Below are positions 1 to 13,100 of a stretch of DNA of 64,000 nucleotides, piece by piece. How positions within the stretch are numbered: position 1 is the first letter of the stretch; every line of letters starts with the position of its first letter. This stretch comes from Ursus arctos (lineage: Eukaryota; Chordata; Mammalia; Carnivora; Ursidae). The position numbers were made by a program, and so were the translations under genes. The stretch covers positions 59,218,444 to 59,282,443 of the forward strand of contig NW_026623067.1 in NCBI RefSeq assembly GCF_023065955.2, written 5' to 3'. The notes under the pieces were generated by a model. The model was not told the DNA's origin. It saw only the letters and a program-made list of their open reading frames with translations, and searched no databases.

Positions 1-600
1 GCACTTTCGTGATCTGAATTATGTCTGTAGCTTTGAGCTTAAGGCGTCCATAATATTACATTAATTTATAATGACATTAATGGTTTTAAATTGTTTATTT
101 TTAGTCTTGAAAGTACAACCAATGTGATTGTGCCTTTAACAAAATCATTTAATGTCTAAACAAATTCAATATCTAAACACATCTTTGTTGATTAAGTAGG
201 GAAAAGGGAAAGAATATCAAAATACAGGCCAAGAAACAATCACAAAACATACTACTTTAAAACTTAAAAAAAAAAAAACTACCAAGGAAACAAACTTGAG
301 TACCTCAGTAAGACTTGCTATTCTGAATAATGTAGCATCTTTTCTAAGTTCTATAAACCTTGGAAGTTTTAGAACACACACACCCCTAAGAAAAGAAAGG
401 CTAGTTCCTTGGGAATGACTATCCAATATGGTACAATTACTTCAGGATGACAGAAGCTGAACCTTTCTTACAATTGTATTTTAACAACTGATTTTGCCAC
501 TAATAGAAATGGGGAATGTGTGAGTGACTTTAAGATTTGGAAGGTGAAAAAAAAAAATAGACTAAAGGTAGGCATAATCCCACAGAACTCAGTCTGCTTA

Positions 601-606
601 TTTATT
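601..606 (-). promoter_or_regulatory. Candidate polyadenylation signal AATAAA
   Basis: The minus strand reads AATAAA here, inside CTAAAATAAATAAG. It is followed within 50 bases by GTTCTGTGGG and then a T-run, resembling a GU/U-rich downstream element. Use would give a 3' UTR of about 3.2 kb. It is one of several candidates and is not proven. Confidence 0.3.
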
Positions 607-2378
607 TTAGAACCCAAAGTAAGCAAATTAACTATCTTCTACAAAGAAAGCTTTATATTAAGTATGCCAACAGAAGCATAACATCTGTAACTAATCACAT
701 CCATGAAAGACTGGATAACACTTTAAACACCAGATTAGCTACTAGTGGACATAGAAGGCAGAAATTTCTAAAATGCTGTTACACAGATGAGTAATCTTAG
801 TATAAATCCTGTATTTACATTAAGATCTGTATCAGTTTGCTGGTGTGACCAAACCTCAGAAGGTAATCCCTAAGGGTAAAGCAGTACATAAGAGCAGATA
901 TCTAGATACTAGGTAAAGACTCAATTTGATGTAATCATAAACCTTCAAGATACTTTCTAAAGTCACTGAAACAATTTTAGGTAGTGTTCTGGTCAGCTAA
1001 AAGTAAACCATTAATCACTAGTAAGTGTTATCCTTGACATATTTATTCTCTGCAATGAATGGAAACACCATGAATATAGACATTTTAAGTAGAAGACTGA
1101 CATTCTGTCATGCTATTTGATTTTATAAAAAATCATAATAGATCCTCTCACCTTTAAAAGTTTAGAGGAGCTTTATAATAAATTCTTAAATATATTTCTG
1201 TGATGTCTAGCAATTGGATAATTTAAACTTGAAAGAACGAAAATTTTGCTAATATCTATGCTTTATATTACACAAGGAAATATACACGTATTTACACAAA
1301 CTGAAGTGAAATTCTTTTCCAGAAATAAAACTCCTAAACAGAAAAAAGCAGTTCACAAAGGACTATAGAATGTGACTAGACACTCAACAACTAGACGAGC
1401 TGGCTGAAATCAGATTTCAGTCCTCTGTAATTCTCGAGTTTTTCTAATCCCTTGCAAAAAAACTATCTGATTAGTTTTATTTAGATTCCTTACTGAGGAT
1501 AAATTTTGTTATAAATTCTATACTCATTGAGTACAGAACTCATTTACTGAACGTGAACATGTTACTGAACACGAAAGTAAGGTTTTTCTAGGTTACCTAG
1601 CTTTCTCTACCATCTACAAACCCCCTGAAATAACATTTTCGGTCAGAGATAATATGTAATAAAAGTTTTCTTGTATGCTAAGCAAAAAGTTCTGAAACTG
1701 CTTAAAATGCTCTTGCTGTTTAAGAATAAACCAAACAAGTTTAACAAGTATGAGTTTATACTGTTAGTACTGTTATATATGAGTAACTAAACATGTTTTG
1801 TGAACTCAGCAACTATATTCACATATCAAGAGTTGTCAGTGAGCTCAATCTTAGACTATACCCTTTTAAAGAAAGTATTCTCAACAATGAACAATCCAAG
1901 TAAAAAAGTAAAATATCTAAGTGTTAGGTTTTTAAATCTATTTTAAGAAATTAAAAAAGGAAATGTTAAGAATTTACTAAATCCTCATCTTTATTTCCCT
2001 AATTGTAGTAAAGTTTCTCACAAAATCTATAAAACAGCATAAACATGTGACAGATGTACTAGTACCAGTCAATACTTATTTTTTTCAATTAATCAGCATT
2101 TGAAATGGCCAAAGTGCTTTAATTTTCATTTGGAGTGAAATCATCTGGCTTGCCTCTAACCAATAATTAAGGAAAAAGTAGGGGATACATGTATTCAAAA
2201 TTTTACATGAATAGGAGGGTTTGCTGTTTTGCCTGCAGAAACATTTTAACTTCGCTTATTAGACCTAAAATATCAACATTCCAAAATAAAATTTAATGAC
2301 ATCACCTGACTGTAGACTGGATAAACCTTTGACATCAATCCTTAGCACCTCAAATAATGAAAGTCATAACATGGTTAT

Positions 2379-2467
2379 GGACCACGCTGTTCTACAATCT
2401 AAATGGTCTCAAAGCATTTAGATAAGGACCAAGCTGTTTTACAAACAATCTAAATGGTCTCAAAGCA
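2379..2467. repeat. Imperfect tandem duplication in the 3' UTR
   Basis: Two units at 2379-2416 and 2427-2467 both begin ggacca.gctgtt and end with the same 'caatctaaatggtctcaaag' block. The second has a four-base insertion and a few substitutions. The spacing between units is 48-51 bases. Confidence 0.8.
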
Positions 2468-3753
2468 CTCTCCAAATATCCTGCAATCTGAGTACACACA
2501 ATACTTCCAAAGAGTAGGACTGTTTTAAGATTCTCTTTGGATTCTAAAAATAACCACTTGGTTCATTTTTAAATAAATTACTTTATAAAAATTAACAAGA
2601 GAATTTGTTTTTTAAGTTTTCTTAGGCAAAGGCCTTCGCTATAGTACCACAATGTATACACACAGGCTAGCTTGTAACCTGTCCTCACAGAACAAATTCA
2701 GAGTAAGCAAGACCAGAGCAACAACCAAAGCGTCCAATTTGATCTAAGCTCTTTTAACTATAGCTCCTTGGGCAGATTCATTCCCTCCATCTAGATCTAA
2801 GATTGTGGGGCACAGTCCAAATCTACCCTGATACGGATGCCAAGGGCATAAGCTGGCAGATAGGCAGATTTTTTGGTGGGAATCACTCTTGAGGGAAGTG
2901 GATGAAAGCTGAGGAGAATATATGATTTTAGAGTAAAGGCAGTGGCAGGATTAAGGAGAAGCCTTAGGAAGGGTTCTCACACTTCTGAAGTATATATGTT
3001 AACTGGATGAGGACAAAAGTATAGTCCCCAGCTTCAAATGATACTTTATATTAATTATATTAGTGTCTACATGCCAGAGTTAAATCCCCAGCAGTACTGT
3101 AAATGCTAGATGTTACAAAGACTGGGTGGAAACAGATTTTATACCTTTCCTCAGACACTGAAGTCAAAGGAAGAAACCTCATATACACAACTAGAATTAA
3201 GAGGCCAAAATACCACCTGCATAAACCTTTCACCATAAATTTCTATTTGTGCTCTCATTTAGTTGAAGTATATTTTCATTTACTGACATTTTTGTTTAGA
3301 CATGCCTACATTTTAAAAAATGATTAGTTTTGATTTTTAAGATAAAACTTCTAGAACCCTCACCAAGTTTACTATTAAAATCCATAGTATAAAAGACTTC
3401 TGTGATCCTTACAGGTAATGTAAAGCCTACTACTTTCAGTTTAATTTATATTTTCTGAAATATTAATGGTCAGATGTCCCCAATTGCTAAAGAAAATATA
3501 GTATGATCTGGTTTCCCAAAGTCGAAACATGGTTAATAAAAATAAAAAAATTGTATTTACACAAAATAGCCTGAAAAATTAAAAAGAATGGTGAATCCTA
3601 GGTCCTAAGGGGGACGGAAAACCGGCATCATAAATAAGTTCAAAGTGAAATTTTGGAATTTTTGCCCTGTGCCCCATGCCATTTATTAATTACCATATTT
3701 TAAAAACAACGATTATGTTACAAAGAAGAGGGTTTATCATCTGCATATCTTCT

Positions 3754-4302
3754 TCATGTCAGCTTGGCTTTCTTCTTAGCAGGTCCTTTATGCCCTTTGG
3801 CCTTTCTTCTTAAATTCCGCCTGTCTACCACAGGCACTTCCACTTCTATTTCCTCTGAGCTGCTATCCACAGTTTTTTCTGTTGACTGCGTAAACTGATC
3901 CAATTGCTCAGAAGACGCTTCAGACTGCTCCTCTGACTGGTTCTTCTGTCCCGTGTTCTGTGAAAATGGCACATCTTCAAGTTCAACCTCTATCAAAGAG
4001 CTCTGAGAAAGAGCTGTAGACGTTTCCTGGGGCTCAGGTACCCCCTCGTCACCCTGGTCTTCCAATGAAGAAGTAGTGTTGGGTGATAAATTCTCAGAGA
4101 TTGATTCCTCAGAAAATTCAGCTATCACAGAGTTTGGAAAACCACTGTCAGATCGTTCTTCATTTGGGATAGTAGCAACACTGTCTGAACTCCCAAAGTG
4201 TGCTTTCTTTCTTGAAACTAGTGGCAGTTTCTCTTCAGTGTGCCCCTTTTCATCAGATGGGCCTTCATCTAGCAACATTTCTGAGTCAGCTATATGTGAG
4301 GT
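3754..4302 (-). CDS. FAM169A: FAM169A exon 13, residues 489-670 and stop
   Basis: The last exon opens with [20 protein letters not shown] after the acceptor ATTTTTAG|ACC and continues for 182 residues to a TGA at 3756-3754. The segment is rich in Glu, Ser and Gln (for example [16 protein letters not shown]). It ends in a basic tail with [10 protein letters not shown] and KKKAKLT, which looks like a bipartite nuclear localisation signal. The transcript continues into the 3' UTR without an intron. Confidence 0.97.
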   Translation of the reverse strand, partial: TSHIADSEMLLDEGPSDEKGHTEEKLPLVSRKKAHFGSSDSVATIPNEERSDSGFPNSVIAEFSEESISENLSPNTTSSLEDQGDEGVPEPQETSTALSQSSLIEVELEDVPFSQNTGQKNQSEEQSEASSEQLDQFTQSTEKTVDSSSEEIEVEVPVVDRRNLRRKAKGHKGPAKKKAKLT

Positions 4303-7077
4303 CTAAAAATAAAAAACCTGGTGAACAAACTTTTGCAGTATAGTTCTTACATAATCACACTAATACGCAATGACAATGGACTGCATCTTCAAGAATTCAG
4401 TACTCAATACTTTCGTTAATCGGGTGTACATATTCTGAAGACAAGTCAATCACTTCAAACTGTCTTACGTAATAAGCTGGTTCTTGTTTTAAAGATACAA
4501 TAAAAGTAATTATTTTACCTCAAAAAGTACTTAGGACATTTTATTATCAAGGTTCTTTAAAACCATGAATCAACTTTAAGTTTTTAGATTTTTGGTATTA
4601 CTGAGCCAGAACCAAGAGTCCTTTGGGGCTTGACACTGTGCCACCCCAATAAGTTTGACTACAATTTCATTAGATGATAGGTAAGGGCAATAGAAATTTT
4701 ATTCATTTATTTATTAGAGACACTAATAAAATAATGCTTTACAATAGTTTTTTAGCCTTAAATTGGAATATTTGAAAGTAAAAATGAAATTTCTTTAAAA
4801 ATACTCTATCAGGTTTTTCCCACTAATCTGTCTCCATAATTAAAACAAATTAAAATGACTGTATTCATCATAGACTATGTAAGCAATAGGTATTCAAGTA
4901 TTTGGCAAATAATGCTTTATCTATTCGTCTAAGCATTTCTCTAAATCTACAAAAAAACCTCGTTATCAGAAGTCAGGTATGTATTACAAGGTTACGAAGA
5001 TGTGAATTTATGGAATATTACTGATTCCATTTTCTTAAAACACCTAATCTAGCATAACAATTAATATAGAATTAATTTTCCTGAAAGACTATACTAAAGG
5101 GGAGGAAAATATACATACTACAATGCCCCTTTCATGTCACCAACACTGGAACAGTTTGACTATACAAAATTAAGTTATTTCCCTCTTACCTTATCCTGTG
5201 CAACAGTGTCAGGGGGTTTTGAAGGTTCTACCACCAGTGGAACAAGAGTAGTAGAGTCTTCGCTGGAATTAAGAGACTGCAATTTTATTTCTTCATCTAA
5301 AACTTCACTAGTGGAGTCCTCCTCTTCAGTTATAAGTGATGTTTTAAGAGTATCATCCATTATCTCACCATTCATAGGCTCTAATTCAGATTCCTACATC
5401 ATTGGGGGAGGAAAAATAAGTCAGGACATAATTATAAGCTAACTTATTTGTCATGCAAGGTGGGTCCATTCTCAGTCTCCACCTGTCATGCACGAGGACT
5501 CAAGATAAAGTCTACCACATTGCAGGACCTGAGTTAAGGAAGAGTCTTACTGAGAAAAACAGGAAACTTCAGGCAGGGTCAGTAAAAGAAAAGAATGCAC
5601 AAGTAACCCAAACTCCCTCTGTTCTCATGGAGACAGCAGACAGACCATGATACTCTGTAGACGCAGAACAGGTCTGAGATGCAGTGAAGACACCCTGTCG
5701 CTGTCTTGTTCTTCCTTATAGGGCCATCAGGAGTGGAACCTTTTCAGTAAAAAGGCACCAGAGACTCTAGATTTGATGCCAGCTCTTTACAGAACACCAG
5801 CTGATCAGCACTTAGAATCTTTGGGGCTGGTGGGAAGTTATGGGTTACCCTGCCAGGGGGAGGAAGCACTACCAGTCTTGTGGGAAGCTGAGTTTGGATA
5901 CAGCTTCTTGCTGGAAGAAGAAAGCCTTCAGTCTCAGCTCACTGTCCGGTCAACTTTGACTCATTTTTTAACAATCCTACTCCTTATATCACGTTAAATA
6001 TGGAAATATCAGCAAGGTGATAACACAAATCTTCCAGTTCTGAAACTCTTCTACCAACGTTTATCAACGTAAAATAAAATACTTTTATTTAATGTTTAAC
6101 AGTTCTAATGAATCTTAGTGACATTCTAACAGAGGGCATTTTATTACCATTGTAAAAATTAGAAAATGATGCACTCAAGGGCTCAGAAATAGGTTTGTCT
6201 GGATTATGTAGGATCCCTAAAGTTACAGGGATACTGAAATCAGGGACTTAGAAAAGTTTACCTGGCCAGTCTATAGAAATGGACTGCTTACAGACAGTAA
6301 TTATAGTAAAGCTCATAAAAGGATCAACTAGGGTATGAAAAAATGTTGAAGAAAATGAGAAAAACACAGCAAAAGCTTAAAAAACCCAGAATGTTGGAAA
6401 TTAACTAAAAGTGAGAAAACAGAAGAGAAAAACTTGTCCCTTCAAGTTTTAGGTTTGGGAATAGAATGATAGATTTTTTTAAAAAAACCACAGAGGAAAA
6501 AAGGCTCAATTCAGAAGTGATAAGAAAGAATAGAGATTATGTTGAATTTAAGATAATAAAAAATATCTGTCAACACAGGATATTCAGAAAACAAGTAATA
6601 TTGTGGCATTACAGTCTCAATCAATATTCAAAGTCTAGAGTTACTGGTCATCCCCAAAGAAATGAGAGTTCAACCATTAGATTGGATGCATTTTCACAGA
6701 ACATGAATCAAGAGCAGAAAGTCAAGAACCGAGTCTTCTAGAATGTCTACAAATAAACGAAAAAAAGGAGGAAGCACAATAATCAATAAATAAAACCAAA
6801 AGAAAACTTCAGGTAGGAAAACCAAGAAACCAAAATACACTGGTGTTATAAAGCCTACTGTTATAGGGGCCTAGAGAATACCAAGGAAGACACAGTAGTC
6901 AATCCAGGTGAGGAAAACCACTGGAAGTGAATGCAAGTGTCACTGGTGACCTACTATGTGCTCAATGTGTTGCTGGACAAGTGAAACCCATTACGTGAAG
7001 TACATACAGCATGTATTATTATATACATATGTAATATATATATATATTTTTACATTTTACACACAGCATATATTATA

Positions 7078-7145
<68 letters not shown>

Positions 7146-10100
7146 GATGATGAATTTTATTCTTCTAACCAAGATACAGGTGCAACTGAGGCCTTATTGA
7201 CCTTACGGCATTCTAACTGGTTCTACAAGGTATACCTTAAAGTCATATAATTTGTGTTACTTCTTAAGTATGTTTATCTTTCACATTAATTTATACTTTA
7301 AATATACAGAGGGATCTTTTTACCTCAACATCCTCAACTTTACCTTTGCTGTAAGTCAAACTTTTAAAAATTCAGTTTGAAACATGAAACGATACTTGTT
7401 ACCTTTATCCTCGCCCCAACTCCAGTACCTGACCTTGCTTAGTATAGAGATATGCTTTTTAGCATTAAACACAATTTCTACTATGACTCTATAAGAGATC
7501 ATCAGATTTTTCTAACAATTCATGATTACGAAAGTTAAAATTTAGTTTACTTTCATTCACTTTAATAAGTGGGGTCTCATACCTTTTCACCATCTTGCTT
7601 TTCCAGGCGTGGTTGGCTTTCTGGTGCAGGCCGAGCATCCTTATCACTACTTTCGTCCTCAAATTCAATCACACTTTGTTCAGGTTCTTCTTCCAGGAAT
7701 TCTTCTGAGCTCTCTGACGTGCGTGCAGTAGATTCCAATCTAGGAAAGAAAACCACTCTTACTTGTTTTATGAAGGATGAATATAAAATTTCAGGAGTCT
7801 GTTAATTAAGTACCACTTTAGAGAATCAACCAAGCGTAGTTCAGTCAACAACTTCCAATCTTACAGGTCCAAAACCCATCTCCTCTTCTCACAAACTCGT
7901 CCTCTTTCCTACCTTGTTCTCTAGTTTGAGTAGTAACACCACAATCTCCTCAATCATGTAAGCTAGATTCTTCTTTTACTCTAACCATATCTCATTGGCT
8001 CTCATTCTATTAGAATAACACACATCCCAATTTACCTGAGATAGTCTAGTTTCGTAGCTTTTGTCCCAGCATCGGCATAATCACTAATAATGCCCCTTTC
8101 ATTCTCAAAGATATCAGTTTGGACAATAAATGATACGGTTTTGTTCTACCTCCAAAATGCCTTTCAGACATATCCCTAATTTTCTTTTCCCATTTTCATA
8201 GCCCTTCTTCAGGCCCCAATTCTCTCTGGACCACCGTAACTTTGTCCCAACTCATCTCTGAACTTGCAGTACACACATTCTTTAGTAAAGCTGTGAGAGC
8301 TCTGTTTATAATATACCCATCTGTACCTGTGACGATCCAGCTCAGAAAATTCTGATGGTTCTCTGCAGCTTAGAGAATAAAGTGTATCTCCTTACAAAGC
8401 CTGACATGACCAGACCATCATATATATCCATAACTAAATCTATAGTTTTTAACACCTGAAATCATAGAACATTTACTATCTAGTTTCTGTGGGTTAAGAA
8501 TCCAGGTGTGGGGGCGCCTGGGTGGCACAGTCGTTAAGCGTCTGCCTTCGGCTCAGGGCGTGATCCTGGCGTTCTGGGATCGAGCCCCACATCAGGCTCC
8601 TCCACTGGGAGCCTGCTTCTTCCTCTCCCACTCCCCCTGCTTGTGTTCCCTCTCTCGCTGGCTGTCTCTGTCAAATAAATAAATACAATCTTTAAAAAAA
8701 AAAAAAAAAGAAGAATCCAGGTGTGGGTTAGCTGGGTACCTCTGGCTCAAGGTCTCATGGAGTTGCAATTAACCCAGTCTCGTCTGAAGGTCTGACTGGC
8801 AGTGCTCCCTCCGACCACCCCAAACTCTCATTTCATGCGGTTGTTGGCAACATTTAGTTCTTCATGAAGCCTAGTAGACTAAGGGCCCAATTCCTGGGGG
8901 ACAGTACCTCCTCATGGGTCTGCTCACAGTATGGCTACTTGCTTCCCCCTGCATGAGTTATGCTGCTGGGCCTCATCCACCAGGCAAAGGAGACCTTCTT
9001 GCTCATCACATTGCCAAATAGTTCGATGAGTCACTCATGCTGCCACAATGCCTGCTGGCCTGGACCTAGACTCTCATATTTTTATTTCCTACTAGATGGT
9101 AACATTCACATTACACATCAGTTATCCTTATTAATATTCCTCTCAGCTTTCTGCCTTTGCTCACGCTGTATCTGCATGGTGCAACACAGTAGCCACAACA
9201 CATGTCATAATTAACATTAATTAAAATTAAATGAAATTAAAAATTCAGTTCCTAAGCTACACTGGCCATACCTGAAGTGCTCAATGGGCATACTAAGTAG
9301 GGCTGCCATTTTGGGCAGGGCAGATAAAGCACATTTTCATCACCATAATAAGTTCTCTGGACAACCCTGGTATACATCAGGGGTCAACAAACTTTTCCTT
9401 TAGGTTTTATGGGCCATATGGTCTCTGAACAACTACTCAACTTTGCCACTGTAATACAAAAGCAACCATACAAACATGTAAGCTAAAGAATATGGAAGTG
9501 TTACAATAAAGTTTTATTTACAACAATAGGTAGTGGGTCAGATTTGATCTACAGACCACAGTTTGTGGACTCCTGGACTAGAACATCTTCTCTCTCAACT
9601 CTGCTTGTTGAGATTCAACTTATCTTTCAAGCCCTGGTCCAAATGCCAAATCTCTCTATCCCCTCAATTAGATTCAATCAAATCTCTCCTCCGCATCTAC
9701 ACTGTTTCGTACTTCTATTATTGTACCATCACAATCCACCTGCAGTGATCTTAACCTGCGTCACAGGTATAGCTAGTGAATTAGAAACCATCGGGCAGTC
9801 AATTCTTCAAGGGAAAAGATGACATTTGTTCTTCATAATAGCTGCTAAGTAAACATTCAAGCATTTAGTCTTAACTGTTCTATTTATGAAAAACAAACAC
9901 AATTCCACAATAATTCTGGGATGTTCAATATAAAATACACAGTTATATTCCCTTCTGGAAAGGGAATTACATCAAAATGTTACACAGGAAGAAAACTATA
10001 ATTATTTAACCTCTTATCTTTTCACAAATTACTAGATTTAAATATTTAGTTAATAGCTGCCTTTAACACGAATTTTTCACTAAAATAAAACATTTACATA

Positions 10101-13100
10101 AATACTCAATTATCCAAATTTAAAATTATTTACATAATAAAATGAGCATAGGTACAGAATTTTCTACTTGAATAAAATAATTTCACAGATAAAATGGCAA
10201 ACCTATGAATGGTTAACTCAGGAACAACGGGTAGGACTATTAGGACAAAAAAGTCTAGTTTTCCTATAAAATTTGAAATCTTGCTTTCTTTAAGGTTACA
10301 AGGAAGACAGAGGATAAAGTTTTGACCCAAGTGTTCTGTTGATTCAACTGGCTGTTAAGTTCCTAGAGGAGGGGACTGAACCACTTACAGTTATCGCTAA
10401 TTTGTGTTATAGCCAACAACCCAGCAAAATAAATCTGTTATAAAATAAACTTAGGGTTTTTAAAAAATTGACTAAATCTCAGCATTTACTAAAAACTATA
10501 GCTACTATCAAAGTTGGGATAATATAATCACTAGAATATTCTCCTGATTTTCAAACATGAGAGATTAAATTGTGGATTTATTTTACTTTCCTACTAGCAC
10601 CTTCTCCCTGTAATACATCAAAGTGAGTACGATCAGCAATCCTGCAGAAGAATTTAAGCACTAACTCATACACCAGCAATATAATAATAACTTCCACTTT
10701 AAATACTGAACACTAATAATAGGAAAATAAGAAGGGGCACGTGGGTGGCTCAGTTGGTTAAGCATTTGCCTTCCACTCAGGTCATGATCCCAGGGTCCTA
10801 GGATTGAGCCCCGCATCCAGCTCTGCGCTCAGTGGGGAGTCTGCTTCTCCCTCTGCCTCTGCCCCCCACCCACTTAGGCTCTCTATTAAATAAAATCTTT
10901 TAAAAATATAGAAAATAAGAAGAACAAAATGATGAGAGAAAAATAACCAACACTTTACTTGTTTATTGAAGCTGTAGGTGAAGTCTGGGGCATCTTTTCA
11001 TCTTCTCCTTGAGAACTACTAAATTCAGAATCCTGAAACCGCTTCCCAATCTTTGGCCGCTTCAGATGACTACTTCGAGTACGAGTGGAAACTGGTGTTT
11101 TATCATGACCTGAGAAAAAACAGCAGTACTACAATTAATTCAGTGTGTCTTAAAAGGATTATCTGTTACAATACACAGAAATGTAAGAACTATGCTGGCT
11201 TACATACACTCCCACAATTACATATTTCTTTCTCTCGCTTATATCAGGCCAAAAAACAGCGTCAGTCTCACATTATTCATTCCCCACATTTCCATACTGC
11301 CCTGAGCTCTGCAATGTATTTTTGCATTTTTACTTATATTCTCTCCCAATAATCTTGGAACGACACCACTCTCCCTGTTTTACAGGTAAAGAAATGAGGA
11401 AAGAGGTATATGAGAGCTTACTTTGCTTACAAGGCAAGACCAGTGGTAGTGGTGGCATTATAACTCAGCTCTAGATCTTAGAGTGGGATAAGTCTTCACT
11501 CACTCTAACAGACATCTCCCGCCCCTCAATTCTAAGCATCTCAAATACTGGTAGATTAGCTGAATTTCTTACCTTCGGAAGTACTTGCAAAGGCATCTTT
11601 TAGAGAGTCAATCTAAAACAGAAATACAGATTAAAACCAAGAGTTTTAGATCATTTTTTTTCTCCCTATGAATTCACTTAGGTCGGTGTCAAAGAAAATC
11701 TTGTGAAACGCCTTTCAAATAGTACTTTTTGTATTCACTATTCACCATTCAAGGAAATTTACTGAAGAAAATAAAAGGTGATGTTACAGCCTCGGGTTAT
11801 CCTGAGGCTGAGCCTTTACAGAGCCATCTAACATGTTACAGTGTGACTCACTGGAGTTTCCTCGAGTCCTGTCCTCAGTCATCTCCTCTTCTCTGCCCAC
11901 ATGCTCTCCCTGTGTAATTTTATGTACTGCCTTTACTTCAACATCTACCTGCTGATGAATCCAGATCTACAATTTAATCTCCTGATTTCCAAAGCTCTTT
12001 TTCAAAGGAAATATGGGTGCTCCATCCCAATTTCACAACCAACCTGTTCCAAATTGAACTCTTATCTTTTCCCAATATTATTCTCTGTCTTGGTTAATGG
12101 CAATAACAGTTCAGTCGGCCATTCTGGCCAAAAACCTGTGAGTCAGTAATGATTTCTTCTTAACCTTCATTCAGTGAACTGCAAAGCCTGTCAATTCTGA
12201 GACTCTGAAGAATCTCTCAAAACTGCCCCCTCCTTTGTATTACCGATGCTTTAGTTTAGGCCTTTATCATCTTTAATGTGAATTATTCCAAGAGCCTCAT
12301 CCCTGGTATCCCTTGCTCTAATCACATGCTCTGTAATCCCCTCCAATCTGATGACAAAGATGCTTCCAAATCACAAACTGTGTTCTTTTGCTTTAAAAAA
12401 CAAAAACAAAAACAAAACCTTTAATGGTTTATCACTGCCTAGAATATAAACTCTCAACCTCTTCAAAACCAAATACCTCTTACATACCAAACATGCCATT
12501 TTCTTTCACACCTGTTTGGTTGTGTTTTTGTTTTTGTTTTTTTAACATGCTAGCCTTTGGGAAACCCTAACCTTTGTCACAAAACTCACGCCTCCCTTTG
12601 AAAGTCAGCTTGGCTGCTACTTCACCTATTCCACTCCTTGGGTAGAGTTACTCATACTCTGTTATGTACCTTCGATCACTTGCCATATGCTCTACTAAGG
12701 AAATTATAATCCTGTAGTTTATTTATCTGTTTCTGATAACGGACCACCTACTTATCCCATGCTTGTAAGAACCATTTCTTTGTACCTCCAGTGCTTGCCA
12801 CAGTATCTACTTTATTATATAAACTACTATTCATCATACACTTAAGGAAACCCTACAACACAGTAGGCACAGAGACTACTGACAGGACACAAACCAGGAT
12901 GAACTGTGACAGATAAGACAAAAATCCTGTCTTCAAGAAGCCTGTAGTTGAACTAGACAAGGTTAACACACAAATAAGAATTAAAAAAAGGTACAAAGAG
13001 TATAAGAGAAGTACATGTAATGTTTAAGTTGCCAAATAGGAAAAAGCAAGTAGAAATACCATCACCACCTAGAATAAATCATATAGTGATTGTTTCACAA

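Larger units (their letters stand above)
1..3753 (-). other. FAM169A: FAM169A 3' UTR and possible gene end
   Basis: Downstream of the stop the sequence is AT-rich, open to no long reading frame and free of any interspersed repeat I can recognise, in contrast to the introns. That is consistent with a long 3' UTR. Minus-strand AATAAA hexamers occur at 3682-3687 (about 70 bases after the stop), 1990-1995, 1042-1047, 601-606 and 94-99, so several 3' ends are possible and the true end cannot be fixed. In human the convergent neighbour at this end is NSA2, from memory; no NSA2 coding sequence is visible here. Confidence 0.6.
7740..10958 (-). other. FAM169A: FAM169A intron 10
   Basis: It contains CAN-SINEs at 8513 and 10735, a MER5A-like element at 9203, an hAT-type element at 9378 and an interspersed repeat piece (8730-9000) that I cannot name. 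The remaining parts, 7760-8500 and 9600-10720, hold nothing recognised. Confidence 0.7.

Noticed and set aside
1..600. Possible 3' end of the convergent neighbour NSA2
   Set aside because: The gene order is from memory of human; no NSA2 coding sequence or plus-strand exon was recognised in the window.
4076..4306. Plus-strand open frames opposite exons 12 and 13 (also 5134-5442 and 7569-7805)
   Set aside because: They are shadows of the FAM169A coding exons on the other strand.
8513..8600. tRNA-like box A/B sequences at SINE heads
   Set aside because: They are the tRNA-derived 5' ends of CAN-SINEs. No cloverleaf with intact acceptor stem was seen, so no tRNA gene is called.
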